In this document: positions 1 to 7,848 of the stretch, piece by piece | Layout: each line of letters begins with the position of its first letter | How positions within the stretch are numbered: position 1 is the stretch's first letter | Source: Veillonella sp. | GTDB taxonomy: Bacteria > Bacillota_C > Negativicutes > Veillonellales > Veillonellaceae | Assembly: GCA_018367495.1 (NCBI GenBank) | Contig: JAGZGB010000022.1 | Coordinates: 1-25,104 of the forward strand | DNA length: 25,104 bases | Direction of reading: 5' to 3' | Notes under the pieces: model-generated | Database searches by the model: none | Told to the model about the DNA's origin: nothing | Seen by the model: only the letters and a program-made list of their open reading frames with translations | Translations under genes and position numbers: made by a program

Positions 1-88
1 CGGAGAGACAGGGATTTGAACCCTGGGTACGGTATAACCGCACACATGATTTCCAATCATGCTCCTTCAGCCGCTCGGACACCTCTCC
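1..88 (-). tRNA. tRNA-Ser (anticodon GGA)
   Basis: Read on the minus strand this folds as a class II tRNA. The 7-bp acceptor stem is GGAGAGG with TCTCTCC (one G-U pair), followed by discriminator G at position 1. The anticodon stem is CATGA/TCATG around loop TTGGAAA (anticodon GGA, serine). There is a long variable arm, and the T arm is CAGGG-TTCAAAT-CCCTG. The window starts at the discriminator base, so whether CCA is encoded cannot be seen. Confidence 0.96.
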
Positions 89-119
89 ATGTATTCTGTC
101 GTCTAACAGGTACTTGTAT

Positions 120-148
120 AGTATATGAAAAAGTTAGATTTATGTCAA
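120..148 (-). promoter_or_regulatory. Promoter of tRNA-Ser
   Basis: On the minus strand a perfect -35 TTGACA (148-143) is followed, after exactly 17 bp, by -10 TATACT (125-120). Transcription would start near 113, about 25 nt before the mature tRNA end. Confidence 0.85.
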
Positions 149-197
149 GCAGAAAATAGTGAAAATCTTAGACTTTCATAAGAGTTTTAAAGTATAA

Positions 198-226
198 GAA
201 AAAGCCGCCTTTTTAGGCGGCTTTTA
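198..226 (-). terminator. Rho-independent terminator of the flavoprotein gene
   Basis: An inverted repeat at 200-225 (AAAAGCCGCCT, 4-nt loop, AGGCGGCTTTT) lies about 10 bp past the stop codon of the flavoprotein gene. On the minus strand it is followed by a T run. A run of T also follows on the plus strand, so it may work both ways. Confidence 0.88.
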
Positions 227-235
227 GTGTTAGTA

Positions 236-1471
236 TTATAATACTTCTTTGATTTCAGCTGCATCGATGGATGCTTTGATATCGTCTGCCATTTTTTCGA
301 TTTTTGGAAGATCTTCTGCTTTTAAAGAGGATTTAATATCAAGTGGTTCGGATACGATTTCAATGTCTTTGAAGTCGTTTTCGAAGTGAGCAACCATTGT
401 TTTCATTGCAGCAGATGCCCAAGAGTGGTTACCGATGATAGATACCTTATGGTTTTGGAAGTTAAGAGCTTTCAATTCATGAATGAAGTTTTCCATAGTA
501 AGGTATAGGTTTAAATTATAAGTAGGTGCGATTGTTACTAAGTTAGTGTATTTCCAAGCATCAGAGATGATGTAGGAAGCATTAGTTTTGGAAACATCGT
601 AGATTTTGATATCTGTAATGCCACGTTTTGATAATTGTTTAGCTAATTGTTGTGCAATGTCACGAGTGTTACCATACATAGAACCGAAGGCGATAACAAC
701 ACCTTTTTGCTCAGCTGTGTAGCTAGACCAGTGCAAGTATTTATGCAAGATATAATCGATAGATTCAGGTGTACGCCAGATTGGACCATGAAGTGGAGCA
801 ATGCGTTTAATATCAAGACCAGAAACTTTGCGGATTGCATTTTGTACTTGAGGACCGTATTTACCAACGATGTTTGTATAGTAACGACGAGCTTCTTCTT
901 CGTATGTAGCAACGTAATCAGTTTGGTCTGCAAAGATATTGCCGTTAACGGTTCCGAATGTACCAAAAGCATCTGCGGAGAACAATGTACCAGTAGATTT
1001 TTCAAATGTACAAGTTACTTCTGGCCAGTGAACCATAGGCATAGTGTAGGAAACAAGAGTATGTTTACCTAGACAAATTTCATCGCCCTCTTTAACTGTG
1101 TAATATTGATCAGGTTTTGGAGTATTGTAGAATTGTTCAAACATGCGGAATGTTGTAGCATTACCAACCATTTTACAGTTTGGATAGCGCTCTAATGTTT
1201 CTAACAATGTTTGGCAATGATCTGGTTCCATGTGGTTAACGACGATGTAATCGAGATCACGACCGTTCAATAAGTAAGTCAAGTTATCGAAGTATTCTTC
1301 GCGAATTTCTGCATCAACAGAGTCTACAACACAAGTTTTTTCATCGTCGATGAAATAGCTGTTATAGCTAACACCATTTGGAATAGGGAATAAGTTTTCA
1401 AAACGTTCTGTGGTCCAGTCATTACTACCAATCCAGTAGATATTATGGGTCATTTTCTGAGCACAATGCAT
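236..1471 (-). CDS. FprA-family A-type flavoprotein (diiron flavodoxin)
   Basis: This is a 411-residue cytoplasmic A-type flavoprotein. Such proteins pair a metallo-beta-lactamase-fold diiron domain with an FMN flavodoxin domain, and reduce O2 to water and/or nitric oxide to N2O in anaerobes. The diiron ligands are all visible: H80, E82, D84 and H85 in the HxExDH motif, H148, D167 and H228. The FMN phosphate loop is GSMYGNT at 263-269. Length is normal for the core family, with no rubredoxin or flavin-reductase extension, so electrons must come from a separate partner. The start is the first ATG, preceded by AAAGGA 7 nt upstream; a second ATG at codon 7 has no better site. It has its own terminator and is separated from purL by another, so it is probably monocistronic. 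O2 versus NO preference cannot be read from the sequence. Confidence 0.93.
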   Translation of the reverse strand: MHCAQKMTHNIYWIGSNDWTTERFENLFPIPNGVSYNSYFIDDEKTCVVDSVDAEIREEYFDNLTYLLNGRDLDYIVVNHMEPDHCQTLLETLERYPNCKMVGNATTFRMFEQFYNTPKPDQYYTVKEGDEICLGKHTLVSYTMPMVHWPEVTCTFEKSTGTLFSADAFGTFGTVNGNIFADQTDYVATYEEEARRYYTNIVGKYGPQVQNAIRKVSGLDIKRIAPLHGPIWRTPESIDYILHKYLHWSSYTAEQKGVVIAFGSMYGNTRDIAQQLAKQLSKRGITDIKIYDVSKTNASYIISDAWKYTNLVTIAPTYNLNLYLTMENFIHELKALNFQNHKVSIIGNHSWASAAMKTMVAHFENDFKDIEIVSEPLDIKSSLKAEDLPKIEKMADDIKASIDAAEIKEVL

Positions 1472-1583
1472 AATAAAATCCTTTCTTAACTCATATTTGT
1501 TATGTATAGGTTTATACGAATTTTTATGTTTGTAAATATATCATCAACTTATAATACTAATATTTTCGAAAAAAATCAATATG

Positions 1584-1613
1584 GAAAAGCCTACTCTTAG
1601 GAGTAGGCTTTCA
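1584..1613 (-). terminator. Rho-independent terminator of purL
   Basis: On the minus strand AAGCCTACTC and GAGTAGGCTT pair perfectly around a 4-nt loop (stem 1587-1610) and are followed by a short T stretch. It begins 19 bp past the purL stop codon. Confidence 0.85.
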
Positions 1614-1629
1614 CCTGAAAGTATAGAAA

Positions 1630-4600
1630 TTATTTAAAGTATTTTACACCAGATGTAAAGATTGGCATTTCTAATTGGCCAGGAATGTTCTTACTAACAC
1701 CAGCACCACAGCGTTCGGAGTGGGCCATTTTACCAAATACGCGACCATCAGGACTATAAATACCTTCAATAGCAGCTACAGATTGATTTGGATTAAAGCG
1801 GCTATCCATGGATGCAATACCATCAAAGTCCACATATTGTGTAGCGATTTGACCAGTTTTATTGAATTCCAATACTTGTTGAGGAGAAGCAATGAAGCGA
1901 CCTTCACCGTGAGAAATTGGTACAGTGTAGATTTCGCCTGCTTTAGCATCACTCATCCAAGGGGATTTAGTAGAAATAACTTTAGTATTAACCATGCGAG
2001 ATAAGTGACGACCAATCGTGTTGTATGTCAAAGTAGGATGGTCAGCAGTTAAGGTTTCAATATGACCACCTGGCAATAAGCCTAATTTGATAAGCGCCTG
2101 GAAACCATTGCAAATACCAAGTACAAGACCATCTTGTTTGTATAATAGATTTTCTAGGCCTTCTGCAAGGTACGGGTTGCGGAAGAGGGTAGCCATGAAT
2201 TTACCAGAGCCATCTGGTTCATCACCAGCGCTGAAGCCACCAGGGAACATAAGAATTTGAGATTCTGCTAGTTTAGCTTTTATTACATCAATAGATTCTT
2301 TTAATTGTTCTGGTGTTTTGTTTTGAATGACTACGATATCTGTTTCTGCACCAGCTCTTTCAAAAGCACGAGCAGAATCAAATTCACAGTTTGTGCCAGG
2401 GAATACAGGAATGAGAACTTTAGGTTTAGTACCTAGAGATGTACTGCGAGGTTTAGCATGTTGGTCATGAATGTATGCTACGGCTTCACCGACGCCATTT
2501 GTTGCATATATAGGGAATATATTATTAAGAGGAGCTTCATAAGCTGCTTGAATTTCCTTAAGGGATACGGATTGGTCAGCCCATTCAATAATAGGATTTG
2601 CTTGGGTTACACCAATTACTTTTAGGCCTGGTAATTCTAAGAGATAGTTAACAGCTTTAATGTCTACCTCTACGATAAATGCACCAAGAGCTGGTTGGAA
2701 GATTGCACGTTCAGCATATTTATCGAATTTAACACCGATATTGTTACCAAGAGCCATTTTTGTGACTGCTTCAGGAATACCACCTTGGTCAACCACATAA
2801 GCAGAGTATACGCGACCTTTTTCAATTTGTTCTTGTAATACTTCACAGTTTTCCTTGAAACGATTCCAATCAGGCGTATCATCGTACATGCGAGGTACAT
2901 CGAAGAATACGAGGCGATGGTCTACGCCTTTAAGGTCTTGACTCACAATGTTATCTACATGAGCTGTTCCCACTGCGAAAGATACGAGGGTAGGAGGAAC
3001 TGTAAGGTCCATAAATGTACCGCTCATAGAATCTTTGCCGCCAATAGCACCAATTTCAAGTTCTTTTTGAGCTTTATAGGCACCGAGAAGTGCGGCTACA
3101 GGTTTACCCCAAGATTCTTTAGAGTTGAGATGTTCAAAGTACTCTTGTAATGTTAAGTATGCATCTTCACGGCGACCACCAAGGGCTACTAATTTAGCAA
3201 CAGATAATAGCACTGCATATTGTGCACCGTGGTATGGACTCCAAGCAGATAATTCTGGTACAAAGCCATGTGTCATGATACTAGCAGTAGTAGTTTCACC
3301 GTTTAATACAGGTAATTTTGCAACCATACCTTGAGTAGGTGTCTTTTGGAATTTACCGCCGAATGGCATAAGTACTGTATTAGCACCAACTGTACTATCA
3401 AAGCGCTCTGCTAAGCCTTGTTGAGAGGCTGTATTTAAATCGGATACGGCTGCAAGCCATTTTTCTTTGAAGTTCTCTGCACTAGAAGAGCCACGTAAGA
3501 AATACGAGCGAACCGCTGGAGCTGTTACAATAGCTTCTTGTTGTTGACTTGCACCATTTGTATTTAGGAAGTCGCGGCTGATATCTACGATTGTTTCGCC
3601 ATTCCAGTTCATGATTAGACGATTTGTATCAGTTACATCTGCAACAACTGTACATTCTAAGTTTTCTTCGTCGCAGAATGCTTTGAATGCATCTACATCA
3701 GAAGCGGAGATAACGCAGGCCATACGTTCTTGAGATTCAGAAATTGCCAATTCTGTACCGTCGAGGCCAGCATATTTTTTAGGCACTAAATCGAGGTTGA
3801 TTGTTACGCCATCCGTTAATTCACCGATAGCAACAGAGACACCGCCTGCACCAAAGTCATTACAACGTTTGATAAGTGTAGTCACTTCACCACGACGAAA
3901 GAGGCGTTGAATTTTTCGTTCAGTAAGGGCATTGCCTTTTTGTACCTCTGCACCGCATGTGGAAAGGGATTCTACCGTATGTTCTTTAGAAGAACCTGTA
4001 GCACCACCACAGCCATCACGACCTGTTTTGCCGCCAAGTAATACTACAACATCACCTGGAACGGGTACCTCACGGCGTACTTGATTGCGTGGGGCTGCAC
4101 CGATAACGGCGCCTATTTCCATGCGTTTAGCTACATAACCAGAATGGTAATATTCTTTTACTTCACCTGTAGCAAGACCGATTTGATTGCCGTAAGATGA
4201 ATAGCCACGAGCTGCTTCTTGAGTGAGTTTCTTTTGTGGTAATTTACCTTCTAATGTATCTTCGAGGCTCGTATGTGGATCGCCAGAGCCGGTGATGCGC
4301 ATTGCTTGGTATACATAGGCGCGGCCGCTCAATGGATCGCGAATACAACCGCCTAAGCAGGTAGCAGCACCGCCGAATGGTTCGATCTCAGTAGGATGGT
4401 TATGAGTTTCATTTTTGAATAATAACAACCATTCTTCAGTTTTTCCGTCTACATCGACAGGAACGATGATAGTACATGCATTGATTTCATCGGATTCATC
4501 GAGATTTGTTAAACCACCAGCATGGCGCAATTCTTTTACGGCTAGTGTAGCCATGTCCATGAGGGAACGAGCTTTTTTCTTAGTTGTATAAAGCTCAGCA

Positions 4601-5370
4601 CGACCTTCCATGTATTCTTCGAGGGCTTCTTCTATAGGGCCTGTGAAGCGGCTAGATTCAATGGAGATATCCGTTAATTCCGTCATAAATGTGGTATGAC
4701 GGCAGTGGTCGGACCAATATGTATCGAAGAGGCGAATTTCTGTAATCGTAGGATCTCGGTGTTCTACCTCTGCATATTGTTGTCTAATCATTTGAAGGTC
4801 TGCCAACGTCATGGCAAGACCATAATTTTTGATGAGTCCTTCTAAATCAGCATCGCTCATTATAGTAAAGCCATCAATTGTTGTCACTGGTTTTGGGTCC
4901 TCTAAATCGAGAGATAAAGTGCTAGGTAATTCAAGGCTAGCTTCACGGGAATCAACGGGGTTGATGTAGTATTTTTTGATACTATTTTCTTGTTCTTTTG
5001 TGAAAGTACTTTCAATAGCGTATACACGGGCGCAGCGAACAACATGTCCGGATGTAAGGGTTAGCATAGAAATACATTGCTCAGCACTATCAGCACGTTG
5101 ATCGTATTGTCCTGGTATATATTCAACGGCGAATATGAAACCTTGTACAGTCGGAATTTCTTCTAATACTATATCTACAGGAGGTTCAGAGAAAATAAGG
5201 TTTTTTGCAGCCTCTAAATCTTTTGCATCTACATGTTCGATATCATAGCGCTTATAGATGGTTACCCCTGTAGCGGGCATAGATAGTTCCTGTTGTAAGG
5301 TCTGCAACATGCGTTGTGCTTCTTGGTTGAAAGATTCTCGTTTTGTTACGAATAATCGTCGTATAGCCAT
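1630..5370 (-). CDS. purL: Phosphoribosylformylglycinamidine (FGAM) synthase, single-chain
   Basis: This enzyme performs the fourth step of de novo purine synthesis: FGAR plus glutamine and ATP to FGAM. It is the large single-chain form (1246 residues), with a PurS-like N-terminus, a duplicated AIR-synthase-type synthetase core and a C-terminal class I glutaminase, so no separate purS or purQ is needed. The synthetase core carries ETHNHPT at 321-327. The glutaminase begins near residue 984, with nucleophile C1087 (GICNGF) and the His/Glu pair H1217 and E1219 (AHSER). The frame stays open upstream to 5610, but the ATG at 5370 is chosen because AGGAGG lies 5 nt before it and residues before MAIRRLF look like translated AT-rich intergenic DNA. 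It lies outside the purE-D operon, divergent from a LysR regulator. Confidence 0.97.
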   Translation of the reverse strand: MAIRRLFVTKRESFNQEAQRMLQTLQQELSMPATGVTIYKRYDIEHVDAKDLEAAKNLIFSEPPVDIVLEEIPTVQGFIFAVEYIPGQYDQRADSAEQCISMLTLTSGHVVRCARVYAIESTFTKEQENSIKKYYINPVDSREASLELPSTLSLDLEDPKPVTTIDGFTIMSDADLEGLIKNYGLAMTLADLQMIRQQYAEVEHRDPTITEIRLFDTYWSDHCRHTTFMTELTDISIESSRFTGPIEEALEEYMEGRAELYTTKKKARSLMDMATLAVKELRHAGGLTNLDESDEINACTIIVPVDVDGKTEEWLLLFKNETHNHPTEIEPFGGAATCLGGCIRDPLSGRAYVYQAMRITGSGDPHTSLEDTLEGKLPQKKLTQEAARGYSSYGNQIGLATGEVKEYYHSGYVAKRMEIGAVIGAAPRNQVRREVPVPGDVVVLLGGKTGRDGCGGATGSSKEHTVESLSTCGAEVQKGNALTERKIQRLFRRGEVTTLIKRCNDFGAGGVSVAIGELTDGVTINLDLVPKKYAGLDGTELAISESQERMACVISASDVDAFKAFCDEENLECTVVADVTDTNRLIMNWNGETIVDISRDFLNTNGASQQQEAIVTAPAVRSYFLRGSSSAENFKEKWLAAVSDLNTASQQGLAERFDSTVGANTVLMPFGGKFQKTPTQGMVAKLPVLNGETTTASIMTHGFVPELSAWSPYHGAQYAVLLSVAKLVALGGRREDAYLTLQEYFEHLNSKESWGKPVAALLGAYKAQKELEIGAIGGKDSMSGTFMDLTVPPTLVSFAVGTAHVDNIVSQDLKGVDHRLVFFDVPRMYDDTPDWNRFKENCEVLQEQIEKGRVYSAYVVDQGGIPEAVTKMALGNNIGVKFDKYAERAIFQPALGAFIVEVDIKAVNYLLELPGLKVIGVTQANPIIEWADQSVSLKEIQAAYEAPLNNIFPIYATNGVGEAVAYIHDQHAKPRSTSLGTKPKVLIPVFPGTNCEFDSARAFERAGAETDIVVIQNKTPEQLKESIDVIKAKLAESQILMFPGGFSAGDEPDGSGKFMATLFRNPYLAEGLENLLYKQDGLVLGICNGFQALIKLGLLPGGHIETLTADHPTLTYNTIGRHLSRMVNTKVISTKSPWMSDAKAGEIYTVPISHGEGRFIASPQQVLEFNKTGQIATQYVDFDGIASMDSRFNPNQSVAAIEGIYSPDGRVFGKMAHSERCGAGVSKNIPGQLEMPIFTSGVKYFK

Positions 5371-5419
5371 TGTAGCCTCCTGTAATGTATATAGTTCCCT
5401 GTGGGATATTGACAAATTA

Positions 5420-5448
5420 AGTATAGTCGGTCTAGACTTATAAGTAAA
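5420..5448 (-). promoter_or_regulatory. Promoter of purL
   Basis: On the minus strand -35 TTTACT (5448-5443) and -10 TATACT (5425-5420) are separated by 17 bp, giving a start near 5413 and a leader of about 43 nt. The -35 box is covered by the dyad at 5440-5463, which is a natural place for a repressor. Confidence 0.65.
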
Positions 5449-5463
5449 GATAATCTTACTTAT
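5440..5463. promoter_or_regulatory. Perfect dyad over the purL -35 box (candidate operator)
   Basis: ATAAGTAA, 8 nt, then TTACTTAT form a perfect inverted repeat with 8-bp arms. The inner core GTAA-N8-TTAC recurs with identical spacing in the xpt promoter and with N10 in the purE promoter. The binding protein is unknown; the adjacent LysR regulator is one candidate. Confidence 0.5.
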
Positions 5464-5496
5464 TAAAAGATTAGAAATACTAATAAATATGAAGGA

Positions 5497-5529
5497 TTCA
5501 TGAAGGTCATAAGACCTAACTTTCATGAA
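5497..5529. promoter_or_regulatory. Nested palindromes between purL and the LysR gene
   Basis: Two copies of the self-complementary octamer TTCATGAA (5497-5504 and 5522-5529) flank a central dyad GGTC-ATAA-GACC (5505-5516), which extends to AGGTC/GACCT. The block sits between the two divergent genes, about 85-115 bp upstream of the inferred purL start site. This is typical of sites bound by a divergently encoded LysR regulator, but binding is inferred. Confidence 0.4.
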
Positions 5530-5637
5530 GATTTCTACATATTCATTATATATTGAGAGTTTATAATTATAATATAGTAAATAATATGTATATTTAAAGT
5601 AAGATATCACTATTAGTATATAACAGAGGTGAATAAA

Positions 5638-6543
5638 ATGGCAGTATCGGCAGATTTATATAGAACCTTTTTAGGAGTAGGCTTATATTTATCCTTTTCT
5701 CGTGCAGCAAAAGAGTTAGGTGTTTCTCAATCCGCTATCAGCCAAAGTATTAAGCAATTAGAAGGTGAGCTTAATATGCCTCTTTTTGTGCGTACTACAA
5801 AATCTGTAGGGTTCACGCCGGAAGGTAAGGAGTTATTTGATACGGTAGCTAAGGCCTTTTCCATTCTTGACAATGGCGTTACTCAATTACAAGAACGGGC
5901 GAGTCAAGCTTATGAAAGCTTAAATCTTGCTGCTACAGATACACTATGTCGCCATTTCTTATTGCCTTATTTTCATAAATGGCAATTGCAAGAAAGTGAA
6001 ATAGGATTGCATATTATTAATCGTCCATCCCCTGATTGCGTAGAGTTAGTACTTAATAAAGAAGCGCAGCTAGCAGTGGTCAATGATTATGAAGGTTTAC
6101 GCGATAACCCTCAATTGGAGGTCACTACATTGGCTACAATTCAAGATGTATTTGTTGGTGGGCCTGATTACAAAGGGGCAGGATTCTTTGACCAAGGGCG
6201 TCTTTTGAATGAACCTATTTTGCTATTACATAAAGGTTCTGCAAGTCGTACATTCTTTGATGAAGTAACTCATGGTGCATGTCGCAAGCCACGGTTCGAA
6301 CTTGGTAGTGTCGATGTTTTACTTGATCTAGTAGAAATTAACATGGGGATTTCTATGTTACCTAATCATGTAGTTCAACAAAAAATACAAGAGGGTTCTA
6401 TTGTACGTATTGATACAGATATTCCTGTGCCTACACGTGATATTGTACTTGTACGTTCTCGCTTGGTACCTCAATCTGAAGGGGCTGCACGATTTACATC
6501 CTTGCTTGTTAACCGTGAAAGTACTCGCGATAAGGTTTTATAA
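5638..6543 (+). CDS. LysR-family transcriptional regulator
   Basis: This is a 301-residue LysR-type regulator. The N-terminal winged helix-turn-helix spans about residues 5-63, with the conserved pattern FSRAAKELGVSQSAISQSI (20-38), LEGELNMPLFVR (41-52) and FTPEG (59-63). The remainder is a periplasmic-binding-protein-like effector domain. Length is typical. I choose the ATG at 5638 because AGAGGTG lies about 7 nt upstream; the GTG at 5629 is inside that site. It diverges from purL over a 267-bp intergenic region containing two dyads, so it may regulate purL and itself. The effector cannot be deduced from sequence. It is followed by its own terminator, so it is probably monocistronic. Confidence 0.93.
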   Translation: MAVSADLYRTFLGVGLYLSFSRAAKELGVSQSAISQSIKQLEGELNMPLFVRTTKSVGFTPEGKELFDTVAKAFSILDNGVTQLQERASQAYESLNLAATDTLCRHFLLPYFHKWQLQESEIGLHIINRPSPDCVELVLNKEAQLAVVNDYEGLRDNPQLEVTTLATIQDVFVGGPDYKGAGFFDQGRLLNEPILLLHKGSASRTFFDEVTHGACRKPRFELGSVDVLLDLVEINMGISMLPNHVVQQKIQEGSIVRIDTDIPVPTRDIVLVRSRLVPQSEGAARFTSLLVNRESTRDKVL

Positions 6544-6548
6544 AAATG

Positions 6549-6590
6549 AGACACACTTTATGATATTTTTCAAAAGTGTGTCTTTTTATA
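6549..6590 (+). terminator. Rho-independent terminator of the LysR gene
   Basis: AGACACACTTT (6549-6559) pairs perfectly with AAAGTGTGTCT (6573-6583) around a 13-nt loop, followed by a T-rich tail. It starts 5 bp after the stop codon. Confidence 0.88.
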
Positions 6591-6611
6591 TTTTAGGCTT
6601 GGTCTATCTGT

Positions 6612-6691
6612 GCTATATTATATCGTTATAAACCTGTTGAATTATATGATTCAGATTGAAAGTTTTTAAGTCTCGCTAATAGCGATTTTTT
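6612..6691 (+). ncRNA. Possible short transcript or leader upstream of xpt
   Basis: An extended -10 box (TGC TATATT, 6612-6619) is followed by a weak hairpin (TGAAT/ATTCA) and then by TCGCT-AAT-AGCGA (6673-6685) with six T (6686-6691), the form of a small intrinsic terminator. This could yield an RNA of about 65 nt, or be an upstream attenuated start for xpt. The terminator stem is only 5 bp, so the call is tentative. Confidence 0.25.
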
Positions 6692-6725
6692 CTAGCTATA
6701 TTGTTTAGGCTTCGCTTGATATAGG

Positions 6726-6755
6726 TTGACCGTAAGGGGTTATTTACGTTAAAAT
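6726..6755 (+). promoter_or_regulatory. Promoter of xpt with a dyad between -35 and -10
   Basis: -35 TTGACC (6726-6731), an 18-bp spacer and -10 TAAAAT (6750-6755) predict a start near 6762. Inside the spacer, CGTAA (6731-6735) and TTACG (6744-6748) form a dyad with the GTAA-N8-TTAC geometry seen at purL. A repressor there would block polymerase. The elements that mark a guanine riboswitch aptamer (such as TTTCTACC) are absent. Confidence 0.6.
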
Positions 6756-6788
6756 TTAAAAATAGTTATGCTGCGGAGGTATGAGCAC

Positions 6789-7364
6789 ATGGAATTATTA
6801 AAACAACGCATTCGTGAAGAGGGGATTGTCCTCAATAATCGCGTGCTAAAAGTAGATGGTTTTTTGAATCATCAAATCGATCCACACTTGTTTAAAGCAA
6901 TTGGTAAAGAAATTGCAGATCGTTATCGTGATGCAGGTGTACAACGTATTGTTACTATAGAGGCATCCGGTATTGCGTTGGCATTGATGGCTGCACTTGA
7001 ACTTGATGTGCCATTAGTATTTGCGCGTAAGAAAAAATCCATTCTTATGGTTGATGATGTATATCATAGTGTTGTGTATTCTTATACAAAAGAAGAAAAC
7101 TACGATATTACTATTTCTAAAAAATTCTTGCCAGCTGGTGAAAAAGTATTGATTATCGATGACTTCTTGGCATCTGGTGAAGCTGCTATGGGCCTTGCTA
7201 AATTGGTAGAAGACGCAGGTGATGAAGTGGTAGGTATGGCAATCGCTATCGAAAAATCCTTCCAACCTGGTCGTGAACGCCTTGAAAATGCAGGTTATCG
7301 TGTTGAGTCTTTAGTTCGTATTAAAGAATTTAAAGATAATGGTTGTGTGTTTATCGAAGACTAA
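6789..7364 (+). CDS. xpt: Xanthine phosphoribosyltransferase
   Basis: This 191-residue cytoplasmic enzyme salvages xanthine with PRPP to XMP, feeding GMP synthesis. It aligns by eye along its whole length with Bacillus subtilis Xpt: MELLKQRIREEGIVL at the N-terminus, LKVDGFLNHQIDP (20-32), TIEASGIA (56-63), the PRPP-binding loop VLIIDDFLASGEA (120-132) and EKSFQPGRERL near the C-terminus. ATG 6789 is chosen because GGAGG lies 9 nt upstream; the ATG at 6768 precedes that site. It is the first gene of a three-gene unit with the two unknown genes at 7391 and 7849. Its promoter carries a candidate operator resembling the purL dyad, consistent with purine control. Confidence 0.95.
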   Translation: MELLKQRIREEGIVLNNRVLKVDGFLNHQIDPHLFKAIGKEIADRYRDAGVQRIVTIEASGIALALMAALELDVPLVFARKKKSILMVDDVYHSVVYSYTKEENYDITISKKFLPAGEKVLIIDDFLASGEAAMGLAKLVEDAGDEVVGMAIAIEKSFQPGRERLENAGYRVESLVRIKEFKDNGCVFIED

Positions 7365-7390
7365 TAGTCTAATTATTGGTAGAGGAAATT

Positions 7391-7837
7391 ATGAATCAAA
7401 AAGCAGAAAAATTTGATTTACTCATTGCTGACCTTAATAAAGGTGGGAACTCTTGGTTTACAAAGGAAGAAATGACAGATGATCTTCATACAGTCGTTTA
7501 CCACGGCCGTTTGGATGTTCATGAGCATAGCTTGCCTGTATTCATTGTTGTGGATGATTCTGCATTCTCCTATGCACGTATAGCTATCACAACAACATCT
7601 ATTGATGAGAAAGTGATCCCTGCTGTGTTAAAAGAACTTAACACATTGAATCAAGATTATAAAGTGTCTAAATACTATGTAAGCAATGAAGATAATAACA
7701 TCTATATGGATGTGTCTGTTCCTGGTTTAACAGAGCAATTTGATCCTACTGTAGTAGTAAATTTATTGCTTGAAGTAGTTCAACCACACTTAGATGCTGT
7801 ACATAAAGGTATTCTAAAAGTTGCTGGTTTAGCTTAA
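7391..7837 (+). CDS. Small protein of unknown function, paralogue A
   Basis: I do not recognise this 148-residue protein. It has no signal peptide, membrane segment or cysteine-rich motif, and looks like a soluble alpha/beta protein of the size of YbjN or secretion-chaperone-like folds; that comparison is only an impression. It resembles the next gene product throughout: MN-KA--FD at the start, then D--TVVY, LPVFIVVDDSAFSYARIAI, a segment around YKVSKYYV and an acidic stretch before IYMDV. ATG 7391 has AGAGGA upstream; a TTG at 7376 is less likely. It lies 26 bp after xpt and 11 bp before its paralogue, so all three are probably co-transcribed. Confidence 0.8.
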   Translation: MNQKAEKFDLLIADLNKGGNSWFTKEEMTDDLHTVVYHGRLDVHEHSLPVFIVVDDSAFSYARIAITTTSIDEKVIPAVLKELNTLNQDYKVSKYYVSNEDNNIYMDVSVPGLTEQFDPTVVVNLLLEVVQPHLDAVHKGILKVAGLA

Positions 7838-7848
7838 TAGAGGTTGTT

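Noticed and set aside
647..1072. 141-codon open frame antisense to the flavoprotein gene
   Set aside because: It lies wholly inside a well-conserved gene on the other strand, has no ribosome binding site I can point to, and its translation looks like a shadow. The same holds for the other antisense frames within purL, purH and menB.
5371..5610. Open frame extending purL 80 codons upstream
   Set aside because: The translation is low-complexity AT-rich sequence spanning promoter and dyads. The ATG at 5370 has AGGAGG at ideal spacing and the family N-terminus begins there.
6620..6788. Guanine/xanthine riboswitch upstream of xpt
   Set aside because: xpt is a classic target, but the aptamer core elements (such as TTTCTACC and the paired P1 flanks) are absent.
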